In this document: positions 1-12,400 of the stretch, piece after piece | Position numbering within the stretch: the stretch's first letter is position 1 | How the letters are laid out: each line of letters starts with the position of its first letter | Source: Myotis daubentonii | Lineage: Eukaryota; Chordata; Mammalia; Chiroptera; Vespertilionidae | Assembly (NCBI RefSeq): GCF_963259705.1 | Contig: NC_081840.1 | Location: 5,699,062 to 5,763,061, forward strand | Direction of reading: 5' to 3' | Length of the DNA stretch: 64,000 nt | Notes under the pieces: generated by a model | Told to the model about the DNA's origin: nothing | What the model saw: the letters and a program-made list of their open reading frames with translations, nothing else | The model's database searches: none | Translations under genes and position numbers: made by a program

Positions 1-3000
1 CTGGGCCAGCCCCCTCACCTCTCAGAGCCACCACCACTCTGTGTCCCTCCGGGGTGGGGGGTCCAGCTGGGGAGCGGGCACTTGGTGGGCTTAGGGAGAG
101 AGGCAGGTCTGTGCGGAGGCGGGCCCAGGAGAAGTGGCTGCGGGGTGGGCTGGAATCCTGTTCGATGGAGCTCGGACTGAACCCCGTAAAGGTCAGGCTT
201 GTGTTTCCAGAGCGTAGTCTGCACTGTCAGCGTGGAGAGCAGACAGGAGGAGGGAAGGTGGAAAAGGCTCCCGAGGGAGAGCGAGGCATCACAGGAGGCA
301 GATGCTGAGGCGGCCACACGGCGATGGATTCTGTCGGGTCTCAGACACAGCAGCTGTGGGACTGGGTAACTGACGAGATGTGGGTGGAGGAGGAGCTGGG
401 TCCCACCCGCTCCCTCGCCTGGATCTTGGAGGTGGGACGTGACTAAAGGTGACTCCGTGACACAGGAGCCTGTGGCCTCCTCCCTGGCTTCCGATGCTCC
501 ACCAGGAAATCATGCAGGTGACTCAACACAAGACAGGGAAGTGGCCACCAGCCACCCAGTGCCCCACCCTGAGATTTTCTCACTGGGGAAGCACTTACAA
601 ATGTCTGTACCAGCAATTTCCCAAGGGATCCCAGACAGTTCTGGGGGAGCAATCCTTCTCCCAGTCTCCCCACCCTGCCCCTGCCAGGGGGCAACCAGGC
701 CAGTGGGGGGAATCAGCCAGGAGACCGTCTGCTGCAGGTACCGTGGGCCACTGGGCAGACCCTTCCACAGGGAGGGACTGTACTAATGTTCAGGACACTC
801 AGAGCTCAAAGCAGACTAACATTTCTTAGTTTAAGCAGAATTCATGGAAGGCCTTATGCAACCCGGTGTTGTCTCTTCCCTCTGTGCTAAGATGCCAGCT
901 GTCTAATTTTAAAGCATGTCTCAAGTACAGGGGCCAGAGCCCCTGGGGACAGCGAGAGCCCCTGTTAGATCCCCCACCTCTGGAGGACAGGCTGGCGGGG
1001 CGCTGGGAGGAGCCGAGCTCTACAGTCCGATGAGGGGCCCACGCACAGGATCAGCACAGACCACTGTGCGGACAGCTGGCTGCCATCTGGGGTCCTCACA
1101 AAGGGGTGGCCAACACTTCCTGTGACCAGGCCAGTGCAGCAGACGCAGAGACCTTCAAGCAGCTAGTATTGCCCGGGTGTGAGACCTCGGTCCTAGGGTG
1201 GGGCCTGGCCAGGGTATGGTGGGCTTCAGGCACTAGACAGGGTCTCCGGGACAGGGCCTCGGCCTCCAGAAGGGCAGCCTCCAGATTCAGGCCGTGGGCT
1301 CAGCAACAGAGACTAGGGCTAGGACGCCCTCCCTCCTGCCTCGGCCAGGACGTGGGTGGGTCAGAGCTGGGGGACCCCTGTCTGCTGCGTGAACACCAGG
1401 CAGAGGCTGTGCACCCCTGAGGCTGCGACCCTGTGGTCCTGCTCTGTGGCAGCGGCCAGCCGCCCCTTCTGTGTTCCTCCTCCTCAAGCCGGTCTCCATC
1501 CGACCCCGCAGTGTGGTTGAGTTTAAGGAAGAAAGTGTGTTTGGCACGCAGTTTGAGTCTGGCTTCACCACCTGCCGTCCGTGAGGCCCTGAGCGAGTCA
1601 CTCCCCCGTTCTGGGCTGTTTCCTCACCTGGTACAAGCGGCGCTGTCGGGTGGGGCTGGGAGTTAGAATCAGGGCTTTGAGGAGAGCTGCTGCCGCTGTC
1701 ATTGCTGCTCTCATGTTCCTGATGACCAGGGAGCCTCCCGGGACCTGAGCCTGGCCCGCTGGGCGAGGGAAGAGCTTGTCCCTCGGGTCTTTTTAATTGA
1801 GAATGTTTCCTTTCTTTGTTAAACTTTTCAGATTTTCTGATGTCTGTTAGACTGAACATATATTACATGTTATTTATAGCCAGGAAAATAAATGTTTTAG
1901 AGCACATAATTATGTGTTAAATAAAGGGAAAAAAGTATTTAGAGACAGGGAAAGAACATAACACTTACTTCCTACTACAGCCAGGCCACCACGCCAGGCA
2001 TCGTTAGTCACCTCTAAAAAAATCCGCAGGCCTCTCCCCTGCTGCCCCCAGAGCAGGCCTGGCAGGTCCACCAGGGAGTTTTCCTCGAGTGCTGGGCGGC
2101 CTCTCCTCCTCCCACCCACCTGGCCCCCACCCACTATCGGGATCCTCCACACCGGGGCGGGCAAGCCCCAAAGCATGGCTCAGGGAAACCATGCCAGAAG
2201 CTGAAGATGCCGGGGCCCCGGACAGCAAAGCCTGAAACTGTCAGCTATGGAGGCCAATAGAGGGTCTGGACAGGGCTGCCAAGCAGAGAAAAGCATTCAG
2301 ACCATGCTGCGCCACACGGTGGAGGAAATAGGGCCTTCGAGGCGGGGGGGAGGTTGGCACCTCAGAGTAAGAAAGCCCTTGCTCACCTGGGAGGCAGTGG
2401 GGTGCACCCGAGGACCTGCCCGGGAGGCACACGGGGTTCCTGTGCTGGGCAGGAGGCTGCCCGCAATCAGAGGGTCCGTTTCAGCTCTGAGATCCTGTCA
2501 CCCTACCCCACCGGGCCCCTGATCCAGGGCACAGCCCGCTCACCCCTCCTCTGCCTGAAGCCCCTCCAGAGGCCTTCTGCACCAGGTGGGTTTTGTCGCA
2601 GGCTGATGCTGTCACCTCCTCCTGGGAGGAGACAAGCCCCTGCCCCACCTAGTCAGCGAGAAAGAGACTCCACACTCCCGTGACACCTGAGCTGGCAGAG
2701 GGAAGGAACAATCAGCTCTTTCTTGGGTGGGGCAGAAGCCTGGCTTTTCCTATAAATGTGACAGCACCAGCCCTGTGTGGACACGGGTCATGCGCAGGCC
2801 TCCCCCTGCTCCAGGCCCTGCCTTCAGGGTCCAGGGCAAGGGTGTGGCCTGGGAGGCTCCACAGTGACAGCTCTGCCTCCACCGGCCACTCCCACCCCAC
2901 AGCCGCAGACCCAGAGGTGCAGGCAGCCCAGGGCTCACCCTGGCTCTGACACTTACCTGCTCTAGGGCTGTTCCTTTGCTCAAAAGTCGGAAGAAATGGG

Positions 3001-3371
3001 TCTTTGGGGTTTGGTGACGCCAAGTAAGTGCACTGGCGATTTTAGTTACAGTGGCTTCGGGGGACAGTGGCAAGTGAGGAAGTGGAAACGGCAACTGTGG
3101 TTTGAGAGGCATCGGTAGCCAGAAGGGGTGATCTGCACCATGTGAAAACGCCATCCCACTTACTGGCTCCGATGGAAGAGCCACACGAAGGGTGAGAGAG
3201 GTGACTGAGAGGCTGAGAGGGGGCCGGCTATTACACAGGTGTCAGAACCCCTGTCGAAAGGTCAAGGACGCCTCATGGGACCGACCAGGAGGACAAAGAC
3301 AGGTCCAGGTGTGTTTGCCGGGGCCTTTCTTCTCCACTAACCACCGTACTCTGTGCTTCTCTGCCCCACAG
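1..3371 (+). other. EVL: EVL intron (5' end outside the window)
   Basis: No EVH1 exon was found here on either strand. There is a MIR-like stretch near 1560-1665 and an AT-rich block at about 1795-1960 that I cannot assign. The rest is GC-rich unique sequence with only short, non-conserved-looking open frames. Confidence 0.7.
1560..1665 (+). repeat. MIR SINE fragment (probable)
   Basis: Degraded match to the MIR core (gagtcac...ctgggctgtttcctcacctg), with the typical cue that follows 'clinical-chart-like' MIR text: loss-of-salt style CCTGAGC-AAGTCACT then CTGTTTCCTCA. Confidence 0.5.
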
Positions 3372-3435
3372 GCCCGTCCACCCAGCGGCAGGTGCAGAAT
3401 GGCCCCTCTCCTGATGAGATGGACATCCAGAGAAG
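3372..3435 (+). CDS. EVL: EVL coding exon a (post-EVH1 linker)
   Basis: Acceptor ccccacAG, donor AGAAG|GTAACA. The first two bases complete a Gly codon begun in the upstream exon outside the window. It encodes [20 protein letters not shown] and ends two bases into an Arg codon. This is the first EVL exon visible here. Confidence 0.93.
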
Positions 3436-6400
3436 GTAACACCCCCCAGCAGGGCCCAGCCTGGTGGCCAGGGCACCGTTCAGCCAGCGCAGGACACGCC
3501 GCAGCTAGGGCCAGGACTCCCAGGACAGGGAGCAGGCCTGAGCAGAGAGGAAGAGGGAGCCAGGCCATTGCTGCTTTGCCCGGGGGGGTGAGCCCGTGGT
3601 TTCACAGAGAGCCCCAGGCCTCCCGTCGCAGCCCTCGTGAACCAGGCAGTGCCCTGCGTGCTGTGCTCTTAGCTAACACGCCTTCCAGGTGTATGAGGAG
3701 GTAGTCGGCATGACGGGAAGAGATTGGGTCACGTGGCCAAGGCTGCCTGGGTCTGTCTGACTGAGGCCCTGGCCTTGGCACCATCCTGTGCCGTCTCCCC
3801 TCACTCTGTGTGAAGGCCTCGTGAGACCTGGCCCTACCCCCCTCCACTGGAGGCCTTGGGCAGGCCACGGCCTCTCTGGAGGACCTCAGCCCCCTGCCCA
3901 CTCAGCTCCCGGGAAGGTTAAAGTGGCGGAGGCCATGAGAGCACTGTGTGAGCCAGGGCCAGGGCCGCGGCGATGTCCTTGTGCGGCCAGCCTGTGGAGG
4001 AGGCAGCTCCTGGGGGGCAGGGCCCTAGGATGGCACCCCATCCGCTCCGAGCTGCTCCTACAGTGTGCGAACTGGGAGGAAGGGCAGTGCTGTTGTCCTG
4101 ATGTTACAGCAGAGGTCCTGGTGGCCAAGGAGGGCGTGGCCTCCCAGGTCACGTTGCCAGGAAAGGCAGGGTCAGGACTTGAACCTGGGCGGCCATGCCC
4201 TGCGGGGCCCTGCCTCTCTGTGAGGCTTTGCATCCAGCTTGTGGGAGCTGCGCCAGGAGGTAGGCCTGGTCCCCACCATGCTCCCCAGCTTCTGGGGAAG
4301 GCCAGGGCCCCAAGGGCTGTGGCTAGATGCCAGTAGGGCCCCAGGCTGGGGTGGGAGGGATGTCCCAGCCTCACCTGGCCTGAGGCTCCCTCGGGGTGTT
4401 CTCTCCAGCCTCTTCCTCCCCCTGGAGAGAGGGATCTCTGAGCGCGCTGCTCTGACATGTACTTAGGACCCTTGGCAGTTCCCAGGCCTTAGTTTCCCAT
4501 TTGAATATGACAGGGATTTTTTTATTTTTGTTTTTATTTTTGTTTTCATTATTTTTTGTGTCTATTTTAATTTTATTTTTAAGTTAAAGTTTACATCAGT
4601 ATTTTGTATTAGTTTCATGTACTGCATAGTGGTTAGGCAATCGTGTAATTACAAAGTGGTCCCCTCCGTACTCCCAGAACCCACCTGGCAGCATACAGTT
4701 CCTACAGTGTGACTGCCTGTGCTCCCCGTGCTGTGCTCTACACCCCATGACTGTTCTTAACTACCGAGCTGCACTTCTCGGTCCCTTCACCTTTCTCACA
4801 CAGTCCCCAGCCCGCTCCCCTCTGGCATCATCATCAGTCCTCTGTGTCTGTAAGTCTGTTTTAATTTGTTCGTGTATGTTTTCGACAGATTCCGCATATA
4901 AGTGAAATCAGGGTATTTGACGTATTCACTGAGCACAATACCCTCCAGGCCCTTTGTGCTGTGAGGATGGCAGTGTTAGTTTAGTCCTCGCTCTGCTCAG
5001 GTCAAGCAATGAGTGGGGGAGGGAACGCTCCCTGGAAGGACTCCTTTGCACTAACTCCCATGTTGACTGACTCCTCAGGCCTGTCTTCTGGCCTCAGGAA
5101 AACAGCAACTGTTCACAAGGGCTCTGCCCCACTGTACCCCCCACTGCCCTCAGGGCAATGGGAGGGCTTGCCCAAAGGAGGCAGGAGTTAGAGGCAGAAG
5201 CAAGTACCTGGTCCAGCCCAGCTCAGCCGCCCGCCAGGTCCCAGAGGGCATGAGTGAGCCCTACCACACGGCGAGAGAATGCACCAGGGGCATGTGGGCC
5301 TGAGCAGACCCTCCCTTGGCTCTCTCAGAACTGCTTGAACATCACCACACGCTGCGTTGTCTTAACCCACCACCCAAGTCCAAGGCGTGGGCGGCCACTG
5401 GCTGCAGGCAGTTCAGTGTTGCCAGCAGTCAACTGGCCGCAGGCCGGAGCGCCCCTGGAAGTCAGTCTGTGAACGGCAGGAGGCAAACTACAGAGCAGGG
5501 GCCCTGCTGGTGCCTGCCAGGGTGGCTGACGGAGCCTGCACCGGGAGCTGTGATAAGCGCAACCCCATTTGTAAATACTTCCAAACACCTCATTTTACTG
5601 AGGGCTTCTAAGTATGAATTCTGCTGGGCAGGGTGGAGTGTGGGGTGATGTCTCGGCAGTTTAGAAGGAGAGGCTAATGGAGTTGCTGCTGGGAGTTGTT
5701 CAGACACCTTTAATGCCAAAGGGTCTTTTCTGTTATTTTTTAGGTACCAGGTATAACTCTTAAAAGAACTCCCTAGGACAGGTGATAGGATGCTTATTTT
5801 ATGGAGGAGAATCGGAGGCCCACAAAGCCAGGAACCCCAGAATGGGAACCAGAAAGCTCCCTCCCTCTGAATGGTCTTTGCAGTAAACTGTGACCTTCCT
5901 CTAAGAGGCGAGCAGCTGCACTCACTGAGTGTGGGACCCGGTGCCAGGCACCAGAGAAAGGCCAGCTCGCCGTGCACAGGGCGCAGGCTCACGGCCCACG
6001 GCCCCCCTGCCATGCAGACACTGCTGGCCTCCAGTTCCGCCTCCCCTGAGCCAGGTGGGCATCGAAGCGCCCTGCCCCCTGCTGCACAGCAGGCATTTAG
6101 GGTGGGCGCACACCGGTGAGGCTGCTGCCGTCCCTGGTCCACATGACTCCTGAGCCCCCTCCTGCTCCAGCGCCACCGTCCCAGATTCTGCGGGCGTGTT
6201 TGTGGGTCAGTGTCCTCACTCGACCGGCCTGTGAGAGTGCGCGAAGCTGCTCTGCCGTCAGGAGCTCGGTGTGGGTTCCCCGCGAGGCTCACAGCCTGCA
6301 CTGCCCGCACCGCATGGCCCTGCCGTGGAGGCCAGGCCTGCGGCTACACCTGTGCCGAAAAGAATGAGCACGTGCCCACAGAGTGTCCGCTTCCGACAAC

Positions 6401-9400
6401 CCCCAGCGCCTGGGAATTGTTCCGGGACTTAGCCAGGTGCCGTGGGGACAGGACATTTGAGGTCGGGTCAGCTGAGGCCACAGGCACAGAAGCCAGGGGG
6501 CCCATCCAGCCTAGAGGAAAGCGTGGTCACTCGTCCACATGGCGCCCGAGCCTTCGTGGGGGGCTCCCTGTTTAGGGGCGCCTGAGACTCAGGAGGCTGC
6601 CGGCACCCACCTGTTTGGAGATCTTGGACCAGTCACGTGGCCCACCTCTGTTAAGTGGGGGAGGCAAGCCCAGTGGCCATCAGAGGCCCCCCCCCCAGCC
6701 CAGGGCACACAGTGGGTCCTCGGGAAGAGCCGGCAAAACCCAGCCTTGCAGCCTGTGCTCCGTGGACCCCCCTGGTTCTTTTGCTTTTCAGACAAGTGAT
6801 GGAGCAGCAGCGCCAGGAGTCTCTAGAGAGAAGAACCTCAGCCACAGGTGAGAGCCTGCAGGCCTGCTCCCCATACTGCTCGGTGGCAGCCCCCCACCGC
6901 GGTGGTGCCGTGCGCATCGGGCCCCTGTGAAGAGCTACATAGGTCTCAGTGTGCCAGTCACCTTCGATGACAGTAGGGGACCCAGAGAACAGGAGAGAGT
7001 GGGCGGTTAGCTCAGCTTGGTGGCTCCTCCCACCAGCCTCTGGTGCTGGATGTTGAGGGGAGATAGGGACGGGACTGACCAGCACTCAGCATTGCTCCCT
7101 GTCATGGGGCCAAGGGTCACTCACAGTCGCACCTCAGGGACCAGCATCTGCCAGTGCCTAGGGTGGTGCAAGGCACAGAGAAGGGACACAGAAGAAAGGG
7201 TACAATCTGAGCCACCAAAGACCTTCCTCCCCCTGGAGACCCACCACTAGAGCAGGACAAAGGTAGCTGAGCTCAAGGGGTGTTAGACACTGGGTCCAGC
7301 CAGGGGACTGGCATAGGGAGTGACCGGAGCAGGGCCAAGCTCACCCCAAGGGGATGGAAGAGGCAGCCTGAGCTGTCCCTGCTCCCTCCGAGCAGCAGGC
7401 TGACCTGTCCCTCCTCCCTCCCAGGAAGCACAGTGAGGGCTAGGGACTAACTGAGCTCCTCTGTTGTGTTTCAGGACCCACCCTCCCACCGGGGCACCCC
7501 TCATCTGCAGTCAGCGCCCCCCTCTCGTGTAGTGGGCCTCCACCCCCGCCCCCACCCCCTGTCCCACCGCCACCCACAGGGGCCACTCCCCCTCCCCCAC
7601 CCCCACTGCCAGCCGGAGGAGCCCAGGGCGCCAGCCACGACGAGAGCTCCGTGTCAGGACTGGCTGCTGCCCTGGCGGGGGCCAAGCTGAGGAGGGTCCA
7701 GCGGGTAAGCGTCCCTGAGCACAGCCGGATAGACTGGGGCCAGTTTCTAACTGCCGAATGGACGGAGCCTTCCCCTGTCCCCATCTCCCCGAGTGCAGCC
7801 CCGCCCTCCCCAGTCTGGACACCACCTCTGCCAGCTGTTTTCAGTGAGAACCGGACGGGACGGCACTGGGTAGACCAGGAGCCGCTTGTAACCTGCTGTG
7901 ATCCTCACAGTGACCTTCACAGCAGGGCGGGAAGTGGTTCCCTCATCAGGCGCAGTTAGGACTTGGGCCCCGGGTCCATCTCTCCGTCCGTGCTTCTCAT
8001 GGAAACCAGCCCCCTCAGGCCCAGCCTCACTTCCGGAGCCCTTCCGCCCACTGCTGGAAGGCAGAGCTCCTGGGCCGGGCCGGGCTCGGACACCTCCGAT
8101 GGGAGGCCGGCTTCCATGCCAAGGATTGTCTCCCCTCGGGTCACGCTGGGCGCCAGGAGAGCGTCCACTGACCGGCCAGGCCTGGTCCCTCTCTGTTTGT
8201 CACCTGTGGGTCGGGGGGATGGGACTCGACCCCTTGGGCCTCTTCTGCACTGCCATCGTGGGAATCACACGTCCCGTGATCCCCTCGAGTGACGTCCACC
8301 ACGACAGCAGACTAAACGCTGGTCCTTCCCCGCAGCCCGAAGATGCGTCCGGGGGCTCCAGTCCCAGCGGGACCTCCAAGTCTGACGCCAATCGGGCGAG
8401 CAGTGGGGGCGGAGGAGGAGGCCTCATGGAAGAGATGAACAAGCTGCTGGCCAAGAGGTAGGGGTTTAGGGGGTTTTAGGGCGTTCGGGGTATTTGCCCA
8501 CCTCAGCGGCCCCAGCACCGAAGGAGAGCTCTTGCCTGAGCCCAGGACGCCTTGTCACCTGGGCTCAGCCAGGCGGACAACCCTTAAGTTTCCTCTTCTC
8601 CTGGGGTCAGTCTGAGGCGTCAGGCCGAAAGGCGTCCGTGAACTTTAAAGCCCTCCCCACTTCAGTGTAACAAGGATTGAAGCATCTTTCAAGTACAGCC
8701 GTCCTGAGAAGGGAGAAACTGGGCAATAGTTTCAGAGGGAAATGAGGAGTGTTCCCTGCACTTAGGATCCCAACACAAACAAGGTGTGGGCCAGGGCTGG
8801 GCGGTGTGGCTGCCCCACGTGAGGGCCATGATGGAGGACACAGGAAAGGGGACTGTGAGGTGGCCAGAGCCTGGAGGACGTCACCCTGAGGTGGAAGAGC
8901 AGTTTCATCCATGTCCTGTTGGGCCCTGCAGCCTGCCAGCCACGTCTCTGCCCACACCCGCAGGTGTGGCTCCAGCTTGCCCAAGGCCACTGGCCTGTCA
9001 CTGGCTCTTAGTTTTCCCCACATGGAACCTGAGCAGGTGGAGAGATCACACAATTCCTCGGAAGGGTTGCAAAACTTGGTTTTACTCGTGAATGTGGCGT
9101 GGCGGCAGGAATGCCCTGACAGGTCCCGGTGTCATGGCTCACCTGTCGGATGCTCCCTGTGGTCCAAGAAAAGCCAGGGCCGGGACCTTGCTCCAGCCGG
9201 GACCCCTCCTGCCTGCTTTCACCCTCCGGGCTCTTCCCTCTGCCCTCCAAGTCAGCTGAGTGCGAGCTCTCTGTGTGCCCGGGGTCTTCGTGTTCGGTTT
9301 CACCTCCTTAAATCTGCTCGGCTCTGCGAGGTGAGGTGGGAGCAGAGGCCCCAGCGTGCAGGTAGCTGGTCCGTCACTTCTCAGCTGGGGCAGAGCCAGC

Positions 9401-12400
9401 ATTTCCTGCCCAAGGCCTCCCGAGCCTGCAGCGGGGCCTGAGCATATAGAGGGGACCAAGAGGGGACAGACAGTGACCAGGTGCAGGGTGACCGCGGCTG
9501 CACCATGGTGGGAACAGCTCCCTGTGGGAGAGAGCCGGGAGGGCTTCACAGAGGAGGTTCCACACGTGCTCGGCCTTGAAGGACAAGAACACTTCTGGGG
9601 CTGAGGTGGGAGAGAACAGCAATCCAGGCAAAACCAGAGCAGAGGGTGGAGGGCTCAGTGCCTGGGAAGGCTGAGCCGTGCCCTGGGCCCTGGGAGTGGA
9701 GAACCAGCCTCCTTGCAGGTGCGCTGGATTCTGTCTCAGAGGTGAGCGGGGCCTCCTGGAAAAACAGGAGGTGTTTTTCAAAAAGAAAACATTCACTCTT
9801 CCCCCGAGTCCAAAACCAACACGTTCACAATGACAGCTTGGCCTAGATGGCCCCTAGACCAAAGGGAGAGGAAGTTCCTGAGAACCGGAAAAGGCACGTT
9901 GCCAAGAGCGGGTGGGACGCCAGATGCTGGTGGGCCCTACCGAGAACAAACACTTGCACAGCTCGGCGGGGTTACTTGGGTTGCTCTTTGACATCCACCA
10001 AGAGGTGGGTGTGGTGGAGCCCGCTTCCTCATACAGGTAATGGCCGACTGCCTCCTCCCTCTGCGCCCTCCCTGCAGCCACCGGGCTGGGGTGGCCTGGC
10101 CTGCTTAGGGCGGGATCAGAGTGACAGCGGGTGGGCCAGGGAGCACACCACCGGCGTCCAGGAAGCGATGATGGTGGCTTGCACCAGTTGTCCAAAGTAG
10201 ACGGGGAAAGGCAGATTCGAGATAAAGCAGGGGGAGAAGCGACCTGCCTGGCTGTGTGGGGAGGAAGATGGTATCTGAGGAGCGATAGGTGGGTGGACCT
10301 GCTTCCTGAGACCAGACGGCCGAAGAAGGAGCCCTGTGTGGCTGAGGAGCCGACTGTGTGGGCTCCGCCACCCAACTGGTGACAGCCACCCTGCAGCCCC
10401 TCACCACTCGCGGGGCTGGCTTCCTTTTTTCTCATTTTTAAAATATATTTTTTTATATATTTCAGAGAGGAAGGGAGCGGGAGAGAGAGAGAAACATCAA
10501 TGATGAGAGAGAATCATTGCTCGGCTGCTTCCTGCATGCCCCCTACTGGGGATCAAGCCCGCAACCCGGCATGTGCCCCAGCCGGGAATTGAACCATGAC
10601 CGCCACACTGGCCGGGCGTCAGCTTCCTTCTTGATGGGTTGCTCACCCCCCAGATCTAAGAGTTGTGTGCCCTGGCAGCTTCGCGGAGCTGAAGGTCCCA
10701 ACGGCAGGTCTTGGGGAATATTGAAGGTCTACATGTGTAGATTTGGGAGTCGGGCGTTATTTCAAAGCTGCCTTTTCCCATCTCACATATTGGCGGCCAC
10801 TCAGGTGAGACTTTAAAGTTGGTGGGAAACGCATGAGTTGTCCAGAGGCATCGGCTCGGCTATTCAGAGTCTTTCCTTTCCTGAGCATGTCCGTTCTCAG
10901 TGGTGGTCCGTGCTGGGTAGAACAAAGAGGTCCCTCCTTCCTCCCGCAAGGTGGTCTGCTCACCAGGCAGTGGTCCGCAGACGAAATGCTCCCACGGCCC
11001 TGGCCGGCAGGTCGCGGCCTAGACGGGCTCCTCTCCCGTCCCATGTGGCCAGGCCAGTTTCGTGTCCAGGGTCATGGGACCAGCACAGAAGACCTGGACA
11101 CTTCGCCACAGACCCGAAGGGGCTTCAGGACGGGTCCAATCCCCCCACGGGATCCTCTGAGGACCAAGTGTGTCCACACAGGGGCGTCTGGGTGGGTGCG
11201 GAACCTCTCAGAGCTGATTTGCTGCTTCTTGCTCTGTGTTAGGAGAAAAGCAGCCTCCCAGACAGACAAGCCGGCTGATAAAAAGGAAGACGAAAGCCAA
11301 ACGGTGAGCAAGCGCCCCTCGCACCCCCACCTGCGTGAATACCCGGGAAGGCTCACTGGCCCCACGCCAGGCCTTGGGGCATGCGGTGCACTTGGTGCCC
11401 GTGATAGGTACGTCCCCAGGTGATCTGCAGGAGCGATGGGCAGGGGGACAGGAGGACGGCGGGAGGGCCTGCGGAGCACTCACTGTCATCCCCACGGCAC
11501 GGCACCGGCCAGTTAGGCTCCAACGACCAGTCCCACCCACCGCCCTGTGGCACGCCGGCCCGGCAGCCGCACCAGCTGAGCGACTGGCAGAGCAGCTCTG
11601 CCGTGGGCCAGGCCGTGCACGTGCTGGGGCCCCAGAGATGGCAGGATGTGGCCTCTGCCCTCAGGGAGGGGACCCAGGAAACACTGAGGGTAGAAGAGAA
11701 GGAGCACCAGGGGTCCTGGGGGCTGAAGGAGGAGCCCCGAAAGCCCCCTGGGGCGCCCACGAGAAGCGCCGTTTGCCCTGAGCTTCAAGGCCGAGACCAG
11801 AGCATGAGCGCGGCGCAGGGAGCAGCGTCAGCAAAAGCACAGACAGGCCGAGGGCCTGGGAGGCGGCTCTGCCCACCCGCCCACCACGCTGCCTCCACCC
11901 CCGCCCGCTGACTCCAGAGACTTTCCACAGGGGGGTGAGGGACACACCTAGCGTTTAGAACACATTTTGGCAGCAATGTTCGTGAACTTGTGGGCTGATG
12001 GGGGCAGAGATACCTTAGGATAGATGCTCAGAACCACCTCTCTGGTGAAGGACAAGTGAAGCATCCCACAGCCTCCCCCCGCCTGGTCCCTGGGAAGTGG
12101 GCTGTGGGTGGCCACAGCACCCTCTAGGGTCACCCAGACATATCTGTTCCTCACATCAGCCATCAGAGGCGGAGCCAGGCCCAAAGAGCAGCGGTCCCTT
12201 AGGTGGGTCCCACCTGGCTGCTCCCCTCTCAGTGGACAGCAAGGCAGAAGCTGCTCCTGGGCGGGGAGTGGCGGGCACACCCAGGAGCTCAGGCGCTGTT
12301 GTGCGGAGGGTTGGGCCCTGGGCGGCTGCATTAGGTTGGTGCAGCTGTAGAGTCTGCCCCGCGAGGCAGGAGCCTGTGTCTCCCTGCAGCCCTCTCCTTC

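Larger units (their letters stand above)
3436..6791 (+). other. EVL: EVL intron with old L1 and MIR fragments
   Basis: Contains an antisense L1 3' end (4498-4985) and a MIR-like stretch (4075-4195). The remaining sequence is unique. A 282-codon open frame on the minus strand (5462-6310) has no recognisable domain and is treated as chance. Confidence 0.7.

Noticed and set aside
5462..6310. 282-codon minus-strand frame in an EVL intron
   Set aside because: No recognisable domain and biased composition; typical of GC-rich introns.
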